From: Microbacterium sp.
GTDB lineage: Bacteria; Actinomycetota; Actinomycetes; Actinomycetales; Microbacteriaceae
Assembly (NCBI GenBank): GCA_031177765.1
Contig: JAPSKH010000014.1
Span: 1-56,045, forward strand
Reading direction: 5' to 3'
DNA: 56,045 nt
Position numbers and translations under genes: made by a program. Positions 8,972 through 17,857 of this stretch are shown one piece after another (positions within the stretch are counted from its first letter, which is position 1; every line of letters begins with the position of its first letter). The notes beneath the pieces were generated by a model. It made no database searches. It was not told the DNA's origin and saw nothing but the letters and a program-made list of their open reading frames with translations.

Positions 8972-9783
8972 CGGCCCGCTCGTTCCGCGGCGTCGATCAC
9001 GATCTCGGCGGACGCCTGGCGTGCCTGGGCGGTGAGTCCACCGTCGATGGTCAGAACATGCCCGGTGATGTACGAGGCTTCATCGGAGGCGAGGAACGAC
9101 ACCGCTGCAGCGATCTCCGCTCCCGTCCCGGCGCGGCCCAAGGGGATCGACTGCACCTCGTCGCGCTGGGTCGACGGTGCGAGAGCCTCATAGCGGTCGT
9201 TGGAGATCGCGCCGGGCGCGATGGCGTTGACGCGGACATCAGGAGCGAGTTCGAGCGCCAGTGCCCGGGTGAACGACTCGATCGCACCCTTGGTGGCGTC
9301 ATAGGCCACGGCGGAGCGATGCGCCTTGGAAGCCCCGATCGACGAGATGTTCACGATCGATCCGCCACGCCGGCGCAGCAGCGGCGCCGCCGCCGCCGCG
9401 CACAGGAATGTCCCCCGCGCGTTGACGGCGAAGATGCGGTCCCAGTCCTGGAGCGTGAGCCTGTCGAACGGCACGCGGCCCTGCATGGTGAGCGCTGCGT
9501 TGTTCACGAGGACGTCGACGCCACCGAACCGGTCGACGATCGCGCTGAACATCGCCTCCACCTGCTGCGGCTCCGAGACGTCCGCGTCGAAGCCGCTCGC
9601 ATCGAGTCCCTCTTCCCGCAGGGCGGCGGCGACCTGCTCGGCCTCGCCGGGAACCACCCCGTTGACGGCGACGCGGGCGCCGTTCTCGGCGAAGCGCCGA
9701 CAGATGGCCAGCCCGATGTTGCGGCTGCCTCCGGTGACGATGATCGTGCGCCCCCGCCATCGTCCTTCGCTCGAGATGGTCAC
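8968..9783 (-). CDS. SDR-family oxidoreductase
   Basis: The 271-residue enzyme has the classical SDR elements: TGGSRNIG cofactor loop (17-24), VNNAAL (about 93-98), catalytic S147 or S148, Y161 and K165 in YDATK, and ITGHVLTIDGG near the C-terminus. It probably oxidises or reduces a sugar, sugar acid or lactone with NAD(P). The GTG start overlaps the stop of the enolase-family gene and the end overlaps the aldolase start, so all are co-translated. Placement between a dehydratase-like protein and an aldolase fits an aldonate or uronate pathway. Confidence 0.9.
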   Translation of the reverse strand: MTISSEGRWRGRTIIVTGGSRNIGLAICRRFAENGARVAVNGVVPGEAEQVAAALREEGLDASGFDADVSEPQQVEAMFSAIVDRFGGVDVLVNNAALTMQGRVPFDRLTLQDWDRIFAVNARGTFLCAAAAAPLLRRRGGSIVNISSIGASKAHRSAVAYDATKGAIESFTRALALELAPDVRVNAIAPGAISNDRYEALAPSTQRDEVQSIPLGRAGTGAEIAAAVSFLASDEASYITGHVLTIDGGLTAQARQASAEIVIDAAERAGR

Positions 9784-10940
9784 GTCGGGCTCCCCGTTCG
9801 ATCGACGACAGCGGTGGTGTCGACGGCGTCCCAGCGCAGCGGCTCGGCCGCCGCGCGCAGCAGATCGGGCGAGATCGTCAGACCGACTCCGTCGCCGTCG
9901 GGCGGAAGAAGCGACGACGCCCGGAATTCCAGGGGACGGGCAACGACATCCCGTCGGTACAGCAACGGGCCCACGGGGTCACTGGCCAGCACCTCGGCCG
10001 AAGTGGAGACGCCGACGTGGGCGGCAGCAGCCGTCCCGATCGACAGTTCCTGCGTCGTCCCGATGACGACCGACAGGCCCGCCGACTCCGCGATCGCGAG
10101 CACGCGTTGTGCGGGCGTGATGCCGCCGAGGACGAAGAGCCCGACGTTGACGATGTCCACCGCTCCGTGGGCGGCGAGGGCCAGCGCCGCGCGAGGGCTG
10201 GTGGCGTGCTCGCTCACCGGCACGAGAGTGCGCTCCCGGACGAATCTCAGCCCGTCGAGATCGCCCGCCTTTGCCGGCGCCTCCACGAAGTCGTAGCCGA
10301 GATCGCGTGTGGCCTCGATGAAACGGGCGGCTGCGCGGGCGTCGAGGAGGTTGGAGAAGTCCAGGGACTTGATGGAGACCGTCTCTCCGAACTCCTCGCG
10401 GGCTCGCACGAGGAAGTCCTCGTCCAGCGCCAGGTTCCGCCCGACATAGACCCGGAAGCGGTCGAAGCCCCGGTCGACCATGCGTCGAACCAGCGCCAGG
10501 TTCTCGTCCACGTCCTCGGGGGACTGCTGCCGGAAGATCGGGAACGCGATGGGGAGCGCCGGGCGGACCCGCCCGCCGAGCATGTCAGCGAGATTCAGCC
10601 CCAGCGCCTTGGCACGCAGATCCCACAGAGCGATATCCACGCCGCAGCGGATGACGCCCGCCTTGTCGTACAGATAGTCGGAGGAGGGGAAGCTGCGCTC
10701 CAGAAGGCCCGTCAGCGCCGTCGCCTCGCGCGGGTCACGGCCGACGAGCAGTCCGCGCAGCGTGGCCTCGAGCCCGGCGACATCGACGTGGTACATCGGC
10801 AGGTGCTGGAAGTCCGACATCTCGCCGATGCCGATCGCGCCGTCGTCAGAGACGAGCTCCACGATGACGTGGCCGCACACGATGCCGGCCCGGGCCGACG
10901 AGACAGGCGTGAGACGGACGTCCGAGATACGCGGACTCAC
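9780..10940 (-). CDS. Mandelate racemase/enolase-superfamily protein lacking KxK
   Basis: The 386-residue protein has the enolase fold: N-terminal capping domain, then a barrel with the three metal ligands D194 (SLDFSN), E220 (FVEAPA) and E244 (VSEHA). The KxK motif expected on the second barrel strand is replaced by R163-V-Y165 in FRVYVG. The C-terminal strand has GTTQE, reminiscent of the muconate-cycloisomerase side of the superfamily. The chemistry is therefore uncertain: dehydratase, cycloisomerase or a non-standard reaction. I choose GTG 10940, which overlaps the regulator stop as GTGA; the open frame continues upstream to 11186 but only through the regulator gene. Confidence 0.82.
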   Translation of the reverse strand: MSPRISDVRLTPVSSARAGIVCGHVIVELVSDDGAIGIGEMSDFQHLPMYHVDVAGLEATLRGLLVGRDPREATALTGLLERSFPSSDYLYDKAGVIRCGVDIALWDLRAKALGLNLADMLGGRVRPALPIAFPIFRQQSPEDVDENLALVRRMVDRGFDRFRVYVGRNLALDEDFLVRAREEFGETVSIKSLDFSNLLDARAAARFIEATRDLGYDFVEAPAKAGDLDGLRFVRERTLVPVSEHATSPRAALALAAHGAVDIVNVGLFVLGGITPAQRVLAIAESAGLSVVIGTTQELSIGTAAAAHVGVSTSAEVLASDPVGPLLYRRDVVARPLEFRASSLLPPDGDGVGLTISPDLLRAAAEPLRWDAVDTTAVVDRTGSPT

Positions 10941-11659
10941 GCGTTCTGCCCGTGCTGGGGCACCGCGTCGCCCTCCTGTTCGAGAGACGAAAGGAGGGCT
11001 CGGGAGGCGCCGTGGATATGCGCCTGCAGCAGATCGCGCGCGCGGTCGGCGTCGCCCGCTTCGACGGCTTCGAGGATCTCGGTGTGCTCGGCAGCCTCGC
11101 CGGCGAACGCCGGCTCGACCTTCCAGCCGGCCGTCGCGATGAAGGTAGCGAGCACCTGCAGCTTGTCGAGGAAGCTGATCAGCCACTCGTTCCCGCTCAG
11201 AACATAGAGCTCCCGGTGGAATCTCCGGTTGGCCAGCCCCAGCTGCGCAGGCTGCTCGCCGTCGAGGAGGGCGGCGGCCGCCTCGAGGGCGCGGCGGGCC
11301 GAGGGAAGCGCGCCGGCGCCCCGGAGCTGGACTCCGAGATGCACCGCCTGCGGCTCGACGGCGTAGCGGGCCTCGTCGATGGCGCGCACCGTCGCCTCAT
11401 CCAGCCGACGCACGCTCACGCGCTGGTACGAGCTGGCCACGACCAAGCCGCTCGACTGCAGCTGCTTGAGCGCCTCACGTACTGGCGTCTTGGAAACGCC
11501 GAGCATCTCGGCGATGTCTCGTTCGACCAGCGGGGCCCCTTGAGGGAGGACGCCGTCCAGAATGGCCTGCTGCAGAGCATCCCTCACGCGGTCACCGCGA
11601 GAAGCAGGCTCCTGCATGATCAGCGTTCTGAACGCGTCAGCGGATGCATCCAACGACAT
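10937..11659 (-). CDS. GntR-family (FadR subfamily) regulator of the acid-sugar island
   Basis: The 240-residue regulator has an N-terminal winged helix (about 20-85, with AEMLGVSKTPVREALKQLQSSGLV) and an all-helical FCD ligand domain with histidines near RRFHRELY and EHTEIL that usually hold a metal. It heads the operon with the enolase-like, SDR and aldolase genes. Its own promoter contains a perfect TTGGTATACCAA, and copies of the core lie before the transporter genes, so it is the probable repressor of the island with a sugar acid as inducer. The ATG at 11659 has no ribosome site and is placed for leaderless translation. Confidence 0.92.
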   Translation of the reverse strand: MSLDASADAFRTLIMQEPASRGDRVRDALQQAILDGVLPQGAPLVERDIAEMLGVSKTPVREALKQLQSSGLVVASSYQRVSVRRLDEATVRAIDEARYAVEPQAVHLGVQLRGAGALPSARRALEAAAALLDGEQPAQLGLANRRFHRELYVLSGNEWLISFLDKLQVLATFIATAGWKVEPAFAGEAAEHTEILEAVEAGDADRARDLLQAHIHGASRALLSSLEQEGDAVPQHGQNA

Positions 11660-11694
11660 GATGCCATCGTAGTATCTTGGTATACCAAAAGCAA
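11660..11694 (-). promoter_or_regulatory. gntR promoter with embedded operator
   Basis: On the minus strand TTGCTT (11689-11694) and TACGAT (11666-11671) are 17 bp apart, and the spacer holds the perfect 12-bp palindrome TTGGTATACCAA (11677-11688). TACGAT is 6 nt from the ATG, so the mRNA should be leaderless. A repressor bound here would block RNA polymerase directly, giving autorepression. Confidence 0.75.
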
Positions 11695-11773
11695 TCACCT
11701 CTGCACGCCTGTCTTGCCGGGTCTTCGATGGCCGGATGGCTCCCGCGGCGTCGGTTCGAGAAATACTGGTGCA

Positions 11774-11796
11774 TTGGTATACCACGATGTTAGAGT
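11774..11796 (+). promoter_or_regulatory. Operator and extended -10 before the sugar-binding protein gene
   Basis: TTGGTATACCA at 11774-11784 repeats the gntR operator, a 10-bp perfect palindrome plus one base. TGTTAGAGT at 11788-11796 is a good extended -10 box (TGnTAnnnT), so the operator lies in the spacer region of the promoter driving the transporter operon. Confidence 0.65.
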
Positions 11797-11926
11797 GCCA
11801 ACGTCGGGCTCGAATGAGGACGGAACGCCTCCACTTCGACCGCGTGGGACGCGATGCGGCGTCGGGGCCGATACGAGGTCCGAGTGAGGAGCCTCGTCAC
11901 GCATCAACTGTGAAGGGAAATGCTCA

Positions 11927-13237
11927 ATGAGGACTTTTTCTGCCCGTGCGAGAACGGCTGCCGGTGTGACCGCGGTCGTCGCGCTGGGGGCGTCGCTCGC
12001 GGCCTGCAGCAGCGGCTCGGGGAACGCCGAATCCGACGAGGTGACCCTCCGTGTCGCCTGGTGGGGCTCACAGGAGCGCCACGACAACTTCCTCTCGCTG
12101 ATCGAGGAGTACGAAGCGGACAACCCCAACGTGACCATCGAGGCGGAGTACTCCGACTCCGGCGGGCACTGGGACCGGCTGGCCACGACGACCGCCGGCG
12201 GCGACGCGCCGGACGTCATCTCCTTCGACAAGGAGCACCTCTTCCAGTACGGCGGCCGCGGCGCCCTTCTGGATCTGAACACGCTGGACATCGACATCTC
12301 GAACTTCCCGAAGGCCTCCATCGAGCAGGGCAGCCTCGACGGCGAGCTGTACGGCCTGCCGTTCTCGCAGAACGCCTACACCGTGATCGCGAACGAGGAT
12401 CTCTTCGCGCAGGCGGGCGTGGAGCTGCCTGACGACACCAGCTGGACGTGGGAGGACTTCTACGAGGTCTCCGGTCAGGTCGCGACCGCCCTCGGCGGAG
12501 ACGTGCGCGGAAGCGACTACGGCGAGGCCGGCAATGCGACCCTCGAGATGTGGCTCGGGCAGCACGGCGAGTCGCTGTACGCCAGCGACGGGTCCGCGGA
12601 GATCGGCTACGACCCGGCCACCGCCGCCTCCTGGTTCGCCCACCTCGAGCACATCCGCGACGCGGCCAACGGGCCGAGCCCCGACGAGTTCATCGAGGAG
12701 ATGTCCGGGGTCTTCGAGGAGGGGCGGTTCCTCACCAACCGCTCGGCGCTGGCCTTCTACTACGCCAGTCAGCTGCCGGCGCTGGAGACCGCGTCGGGAA
12801 GCAAGATGGAGCTGCTCCGGCCGCCGTCGCCGGACGGTGACGTGAGCGAGAACGGACTGGCCCTGATCCCCTCGTGGTTCTGGGGCATCTCGAGCCGGAC
12901 CGAGCACCCCGAAGCGGCGGCGAAGCTCGTGGACTTCCTCAGCAACGACGAGCGAGTCGCAGAGACGATGCTCGTATCGCTGGGCGTGCCGGCCAGCAGC
13001 GCGAACCAGGAGGTCATCCTGCCGTCGCTGGATGAGACAGGGCAGGAAGTGGTGTCGTTCATCAGCGAGACCGAGCCCGAGGTGACGTTCGTGCCGGCGC
13101 CCGCTCCGCCCGGTTCCGGCGCGGTGGGCGAGGTCGTCATCCGCTACATGGAGGAAGTGCTGTTCGACCGCCTGACGCCCGAGGAAGCAGCCGAGCAGAT
13201 GACCACCGAGATCGAGGATCAGCTGGCGCGCGGCTGA
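11927..13237 (+). CDS. ABC sugar-binding lipoprotein (CUT1 type)
   Basis: The 436-residue solute-binding protein has a lipoprotein signal peptide with lipobox LAAC (Cys27), then a family-1 extracellular solute-binding fold (VAWWGSQERHD, GGDAPDVISF, YGLPFSQNAY). It captures the sugar outside the membrane and feeds the two permeases encoded 4.6 kb downstream. GGGA precedes the ATG. It is separated from the next gene by a strong 14-bp hairpin, which may keep its expression above the rest. It is probably induced through the GntR operator upstream. Confidence 0.92.
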   Translation: MRTFSARARTAAGVTAVVALGASLAACSSGSGNAESDEVTLRVAWWGSQERHDNFLSLIEEYEADNPNVTIEAEYSDSGGHWDRLATTTAGGDAPDVISFDKEHLFQYGGRGALLDLNTLDIDISNFPKASIEQGSLDGELYGLPFSQNAYTVIANEDLFAQAGVELPDDTSWTWEDFYEVSGQVATALGGDVRGSDYGEAGNATLEMWLGQHGESLYASDGSAEIGYDPATAASWFAHLEHIRDAANGPSPDEFIEEMSGVFEEGRFLTNRSALAFYYASQLPALETASGSKMELLRPPSPDGDVSENGLALIPSWFWGISSRTEHPEAAAKLVDFLSNDERVAETMLVSLGVPASSANQEVILPSLDETGQEVVSFISETEPEVTFVPAPAPPGSGAVGEVVIRYMEEVLFDRLTPEEAAEQMTTEIEDQLARG

Positions 13238-13247
13238 CATCCCCTCC

Positions 13248-13279
13248 GACGGCCGAGCGCCCCGCGGCGCTCGGCCGTC
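13248..13279 (+). terminator. Intra-operon hairpin after binding-protein gene
   Basis: GACGGCCGAGCGCC (13248-13261) pairs perfectly with GGCGCTCGGCCGTC (13266-13279) around a 4-nt loop, 10 bp after the stop codon. There is no T-run, so partial termination or 3'-end protection is more likely than full termination. Confidence 0.7.
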
Positions 13280-13313
13280 GCCACGCCGAACCCCGCACCC
13301 CAAGGAGCCCCGC

Positions 13314-14963
13314 ATGACTCCCCGCCCGACGATTCAGCCCGCCACCGCGCACCGACCGCAGCTCGGCCTGCAAGGTCCGGTCATGGCGTGGCAGGACCCG
13401 TGGGCGGGGCAGTCGTCCGATGCGATCAAGCGCACCGGAACGGGCGTCCTGCTCGCATCGCAGGACGGCCGCTCCACGGCTGAAGGCTTCACCACGGCAC
13501 TGCGACGGTTCGGCGCGGACTTCTACGTGCACCACGCCTTCCCGGGCGATCCGAACGATCACGTCCTGCTGAGCGACATCGCCCGTGCGGGATTGGGCCT
13601 CGTGCTCGGGAACGAGTACGGCAACATCAACGGGCCTCACCGGCCCGGCACCAACCGCTGGGATGTGCCGGCATCGCTGGTCGCCGAAGCCGCTGCGAGA
13701 GTGGATCTGCGCGGTGTGCTCTACGACGAGCCCGAGCACCTGCAGATCAACGCCGACCAGTACCGCAAGGACGGCTTCCATCCGCACTTCGGGTCCGTCG
13801 ACGGGATGCCCCCCGACGCAGCCGTCGAGACGATCGCGTCGCGCGTCGGCGCGATCGTCGGCGGCATCCGCGAGGCCTCCGACGCATCGACCCCCGTGCT
13901 CAGCGAACAGGTCTTCCCGGTGCTGTTCCACACCCTCGCCCGCGGCGGGATGAGCCCGTGCCCGAAGGTGATGAAGGAGTCCTTCCAGCCCCTTCAACTG
14001 GGCACCGCGCTCGGCGCGGCGCTGCAGTACCGACGGGATTTCTGGATCTGCGTGGACCTGTGGGGCCCCGACATCGGGCCCTGGTTCACGCGTGCCCCCG
14101 GGTATCCCGGCCACTCGCCCGAGGAGTATGCGTCGGCGCTGCGCCTGGCGTACTTCTTCGGCCCGAGCCATCTGTTCACCGAGGGCATCGACGTCCTGAT
14201 GCAGCTGACCGACTCGCAGTTCCGCGCCACCGCGTTCGGCGAGGTGTGGCTCGAGTTCGTGTCGTCGTTCGTTCCGTCGCACCCCTTGCCGTGGACCTTC
14301 CGTGAAGCGCGCCCGCACATCGCCTTCATCCACGCGGAGGACAGCGACTACGGCCAGTCCGAACGCCCCTTCGGCAAGAGGGGAGACCGCGCGCCCGAAC
14401 GGTCCGCGTCCGTCTTCGAGGTCTGGCACCTCCTCAGCCACGGCACGATCCCGCGTCACGGCAGCTGCATGCACATTCCCGGGTACGACTTCCCCCGCCA
14501 TCGGCTGAACCCGCTGGACCGCTCGGCGTATCCCTTCCCCGACGGCGCTCCCGGCGTGGACGCGCCGACGCGGACCCACGGGCTGTTCCACCCGATGAAC
14601 AGCGTGCTCGTCTTCGACGAGACGGTGGGCGGGGATGACCTCGCCGACGCGAGCCTCATCGTGGTGGCCGGCACCCGGCTGCCCGCTCCCACGCGGGATC
14701 TGCTCCGTGTGCGGGCCGCGGCGGGCGCCACCGTGGTGCTCGCGGCGTGGCTCGACCCCGACCACCCTGCGGGCGTGCACCGTGTCGGCGAGGGCGCCTG
14801 GGCCGTGACGGAGGACTTCCTCTCGGACGAGGTGGCTGAGGTCGTCGCACCCCACCTGGGTGCAACCGACCGCTGGACGCAGCGCTTCGGAGACCATGAG
14901 CTGCGCATCACGCCGCGCGACGCCGACGGCGTCGAGCTCGAGTTCGAGGTGGTGCCCGCGTGA
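13314..14963 (+). CDS. Unrecognised glycosidase-like protein, 549 aa
   Basis: I cannot assign a named family. The sequence alternates predicted strands and helices as in a TIM barrel: GVLLASQDG, DFYVHHAF, LGLVLGNEYGN, RGVLYDEPEH, PVLSEQVF, FWICVDLWG and YFFGPSHLFTEG. Carboxylates at strand ends (E101, D138, E139, E198, D248, E290) are candidate catalytic residues, and aromatic residues are frequent. A Rossmann-like region follows (about 450-500, SLIVVAGTRLPAP). There is no signal peptide, so it acts on imported substrate. AAGGAG precedes the ATG. Position between a sugar-binding protein and a second glycosidase-like gene supports glycoside cleavage. Confidence 0.7.
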   Translation: MTPRPTIQPATAHRPQLGLQGPVMAWQDPWAGQSSDAIKRTGTGVLLASQDGRSTAEGFTTALRRFGADFYVHHAFPGDPNDHVLLSDIARAGLGLVLGNEYGNINGPHRPGTNRWDVPASLVAEAAARVDLRGVLYDEPEHLQINADQYRKDGFHPHFGSVDGMPPDAAVETIASRVGAIVGGIREASDASTPVLSEQVFPVLFHTLARGGMSPCPKVMKESFQPLQLGTALGAALQYRRDFWICVDLWGPDIGPWFTRAPGYPGHSPEEYASALRLAYFFGPSHLFTEGIDVLMQLTDSQFRATAFGEVWLEFVSSFVPSHPLPWTFREARPHIAFIHAEDSDYGQSERPFGKRGDRAPERSASVFEVWHLLSHGTIPRHGSCMHIPGYDFPRHRLNPLDRSAYPFPDGAPGVDAPTRTHGLFHPMNSVLVFDETVGGDDLADASLIVVAGTRLPAPTRDLLRVRAAAGATVVLAAWLDPDHPAGVHRVGEGAWAVTEDFLSDEVAEVVAPHLGATDRWTQRFGDHELRITPRDADGVELEFEVVPA

Positions 14964-15016
14964 CGGCATCCGCTCGATTCCCCGACGACCCGCCCACGCC
15001 CGCAAGGAGCCGACAC

Positions 15017-17719
15017 GTGCCCGACGTCCTCATCGTCCACCCCGAGCAGCCAGGCGCCCGACTGCGGTTCGGCCTCGACATCCTGAGCCGCGCGCTCGCC
15101 GACCTCGGGTACGCCGTCACCCGATCGACGCAGCCCCTCGGCCCGAACGTCGGGGGAGCGGCGCGCATCGTCGTCGGGGTACGGGGCGCATCCGCCGACC
15201 TCGCGGCCCTCGAGGAGCAGGAGATCCTGCTCTACAACACCGGCGCACCCGCCCGCGACGGCTTCTATCTGGCGTCGCTGCCGGACCGGCTGACGGCGGT
15301 CGTCGGCGAGAGCGAGTCCGGGACTCTCTACGGGTGTCAGGAGCTCGCGCGAGAGCTCGCGCGATACGGGGACATCCCGCGCGATCTCGACCGGGGCGAA
15401 AGCCCCGACCTCGTACTGCGCGGCCCGGCGATCGGGCTGCAGAAGACCACCGTCGAGGCGCCGCGCCAGGTCTACGAGTATCCGATCAACCGGGCGCGTT
15501 TCCCCTGGTTCTACGACAGGCAGACCTGGCTCGACCTCCTGGACCTGATGCTCTCGGAGCGGGCCAACGTGATCTACCTGTGGAGCGGTCACCCGTTCTC
15601 GTCTTTCGTGCGGCTCGCGGACTATCCCGAAGCGCAGGAGGTCACCGACGCCGAGCTGGCGGAGAACCGCGAGCTGCTCACCTGGCTTGCGGCCGAGGCC
15701 GACAAGCGGGGCATCTGGGTCGTCGTGAAGTTCTACAACATCCACATCCCGCTGCCTTTCGCACAGCACCACGGCATCCCGCTCCATCAGCCGGCGCCCA
15801 CGCCGCTGACCAGCGACTACACGCGCAAGTCCATCGCCGCCTTCGTCGACGAGTTCCCGAACGTGGGGCTGTACGTGTGCCTCGGGGAGGTCCTGCAAGG
15901 CGACATCTACGGCACCGAATGGTTCGTGGACACGATCCTGGCAGGCGTGAAGGACGGCGTCGCACGGTCGCAGCGCGACGAGGTCCCGCCCGTCATCGTG
16001 CGTGCGCACGCGATCGATCTGCAGCCGGTGCTGGCCAAGGCGCTGGAGGTCTACCCTCGACTGTTCACCGAGGCGAAGTTCAACGGCGAGTCGCTGACGA
16101 CCTGGAATCCCCGCGGCAAGTGGCAGGGCATCCACCAGGAGCTCGCGGCCCAGGGAAGCCTGCACATCGTCAACATCCACATCCTCGCGAACCTCGAGCC
16201 GTTCCGGTTCGGCGCGGTGTCGTTCATCCGGAAGAGCGTCCTTTCGATCACCCATCGCCTCCAGTCGCACGGGCTGCACCTCTACCCGCTCTTCTATTGG
16301 GAGTGGCCGCTGTCTCCGGACAACACCGAACCGCGCCTGCGGCAGATCGACCGTGACTGGATCTGGTACGCGGCGTGGCTGCGGTACGCGTGGCGGGGCG
16401 ATCGCGACCCCCTGGCAGAACGCGACCACTGGATCGGACTGCTCGCCGGCCGGTTCGGAACACGGGAGGCCGGGGCGGCGGCGCTCGACGCGTACGAGGC
16501 GATGGGCCAGATCGCGCCCCTGCTCGTGCGGCGTCTGGGCATCACGGAGGGCAATCGTCAGACGCTGAGCCTGGGGATGACGATGAGCCAGCTCACCAAC
16601 GCGGCGCGGCACCGGCCCTGGGCCGACCTGTGGGAGTCGCATGCCCCCGCCGGGGAGCGACTGGAGGAGTACGCGCGGCGGGAAGCACACGGCGAGCCGC
16701 ACCATGGCGAGACACCCGTGAGCGTGGTCGAGGACACGTGCTTCTTCGCACGGCGCGCGCTGGATGCGATCGCTCGGGGGCGGGAGCAGGTGCGCGCCGA
16801 CGCGGACGAGTACGACCGTCTGGCCTCGGACGTCGAAGCGGTCGCCCTCATGGCCGAGTTCTACCGACTGCGGGTCCTCGCGGCGGTCGAGATCGTCGTC
16901 TACCGGGAGCGGGCCGCCGCCCACCCCGGCGAGCCGGTCGCGCGCCTCCGGAAGGCCGCGGACCTGATCGACGAGAGCGTGACGGTCTACGAGCGGCTGA
17001 CCGAGCTGACCGATCGCACCTATCTCTACGCCAACAGCATGCAGACGCCCCAGCGCAAGGTGCCGTTCCCCGATGGACGCGAGTTCGGCCATTGGCGCCA
17101 GTGCCTGCCGCTCTACGCCGAGGAGGCGCGGAACTTCCGCGCGAATCTCGCGCGCGTGGAGTCGGGGGATGCCGGCGCGCAGGCGGTCTCGGGCGCACCC
17201 TCGCCCTTCCAGCCCGCGCGATTCGAGCTGCTGTCCGGCGACGCAGAGACCTTCACGGTCCGCGCAGGCCAGTCGGTGTTCGCAGACGCCGACAGCAACA
17301 TGCGCGAGGTCGCACCCGAGCTCGAAGGACTGACCGGCATCCGCGTGCAGCGCGACGGCGCGTTCGACGGGCAGGTCCCCCTGCGGATCCGTCTGGATGA
17401 ACCGGGTCACGTGCTGGTCGGCTACTTCCAGAGCCCGGATGCCGTCTGGCTGCAGGTGCCCGACCTCGAAGTGGACACCCATGCCGATGCCCGCGGCGGG
17501 CTCGAACCCGTGCTGCGGTCGGCGGTCGCCGTCGACTTCCTTCCGGACGTGAACGTGCACGCGTTCGCGTACGAGCCGGGCGAGCACACCATCGCACTGG
17601 GTACGGGTGCGTACGTGGTCCTCGGCGTCGTGCCGGCGGGGCAGGAGTTCAGCGGACGGACCGTCCTCGGAGAAGCCGATGACCGGGCGTCGCTGGACTG
17701 GCTCTATGAAGCATCCTGA
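15017..17719 (+). CDS. Large glycoside hydrolase-like protein (alpha-glucuronidase-like), 900 aa
   Basis: The N-terminal 140 residues look like the zincin-like accessory domain found before the barrel in GH20, GH67 and GH115 enzymes (DVLIVHPEQPG, ESGTLYGCQELAREL). A TIM barrel follows with WSGHPFSSF, VVKFYNIHIP and YVCLGEVLQGD, whose Glu is a good catalytic candidate, then a long helical region and a C-terminal beta domain. A uronic acid glycosidase would suit the downstream acid-sugar dehydratase, but the family is inferred only. No signal peptide is seen. I use GTG 15017 because AAGGAG lies 7 nt upstream; GTG 14960, overlapping the previous stop, would add 19 residues. Confidence 0.75.
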   Translation: MPDVLIVHPEQPGARLRFGLDILSRALADLGYAVTRSTQPLGPNVGGAARIVVGVRGASADLAALEEQEILLYNTGAPARDGFYLASLPDRLTAVVGESESGTLYGCQELARELARYGDIPRDLDRGESPDLVLRGPAIGLQKTTVEAPRQVYEYPINRARFPWFYDRQTWLDLLDLMLSERANVIYLWSGHPFSSFVRLADYPEAQEVTDAELAENRELLTWLAAEADKRGIWVVVKFYNIHIPLPFAQHHGIPLHQPAPTPLTSDYTRKSIAAFVDEFPNVGLYVCLGEVLQGDIYGTEWFVDTILAGVKDGVARSQRDEVPPVIVRAHAIDLQPVLAKALEVYPRLFTEAKFNGESLTTWNPRGKWQGIHQELAAQGSLHIVNIHILANLEPFRFGAVSFIRKSVLSITHRLQSHGLHLYPLFYWEWPLSPDNTEPRLRQIDRDWIWYAAWLRYAWRGDRDPLAERDHWIGLLAGRFGTREAGAAALDAYEAMGQIAPLLVRRLGITEGNRQTLSLGMTMSQLTNAARHRPWADLWESHAPAGERLEEYARREAHGEPHHGETPVSVVEDTCFFARRALDAIARGREQVRADADEYDRLASDVEAVALMAEFYRLRVLAAVEIVVYRERAAAHPGEPVARLRKAADLIDESVTVYERLTELTDRTYLYANSMQTPQRKVPFPDGREFGHWRQCLPLYAEEARNFRANLARVESGDAGAQAVSGAPSPFQPARFELLSGDAETFTVRAGQSVFADADSNMREVAPELEGLTGIRVQRDGAFDGQVPLRIRLDEPGHVLVGYFQSPDAVWLQVPDLEVDTHADARGGLEPVLRSAVAVDFLPDVNVHAFAYEPGEHTIALGTGAYVVLGVVPAGQEFSGRTVLGEADDRASLDWLYEAS

Positions 17720-17724
17720 CGCAA

Positions 17725-17744
17725 TGCTAGTATCGCGGTATACC
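17725..17744 (+). promoter_or_regulatory. Internal promoter and GntR operator before the permeases
   Basis: TGCTAGTAT (17725-17733) is an extended -10 box and GGTATACC (17737-17744) is the 8-bp core of the palindrome seen twice near gntR. It suggests the permease genes have their own, co-regulated promoter with a leader of about 115 nt. Confidence 0.55.
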
Positions 17745-17857
17745 AGGATCCCGGCGATGTGGTCGGGGTGTGCGAGATCGACGGAGATGGATCACGTGGT
17801 CAGGACGGATCGCCCGCGGAGCGGGTCCCCCGGTTGCCGGACTCGGATGGTGCGCCG

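Noticed and set aside
12068..13315. Long antisense open frame opposite the sugar-binding lipoprotein
   Set aside because: It lies fully antisense to a protein with a clear signal peptide and fold, its composition is His/Arg/Val-biased, and it has no family motifs. It reflects GC-rich codon bias.
14456..17587. 1043-residue antisense open frame opposite the glycosidase-like genes
   Set aside because: It is a shadow of the plus-strand genes in a high-GC sequence. It has Arg/Val/Leu-rich low-complexity content and no ribosome site.
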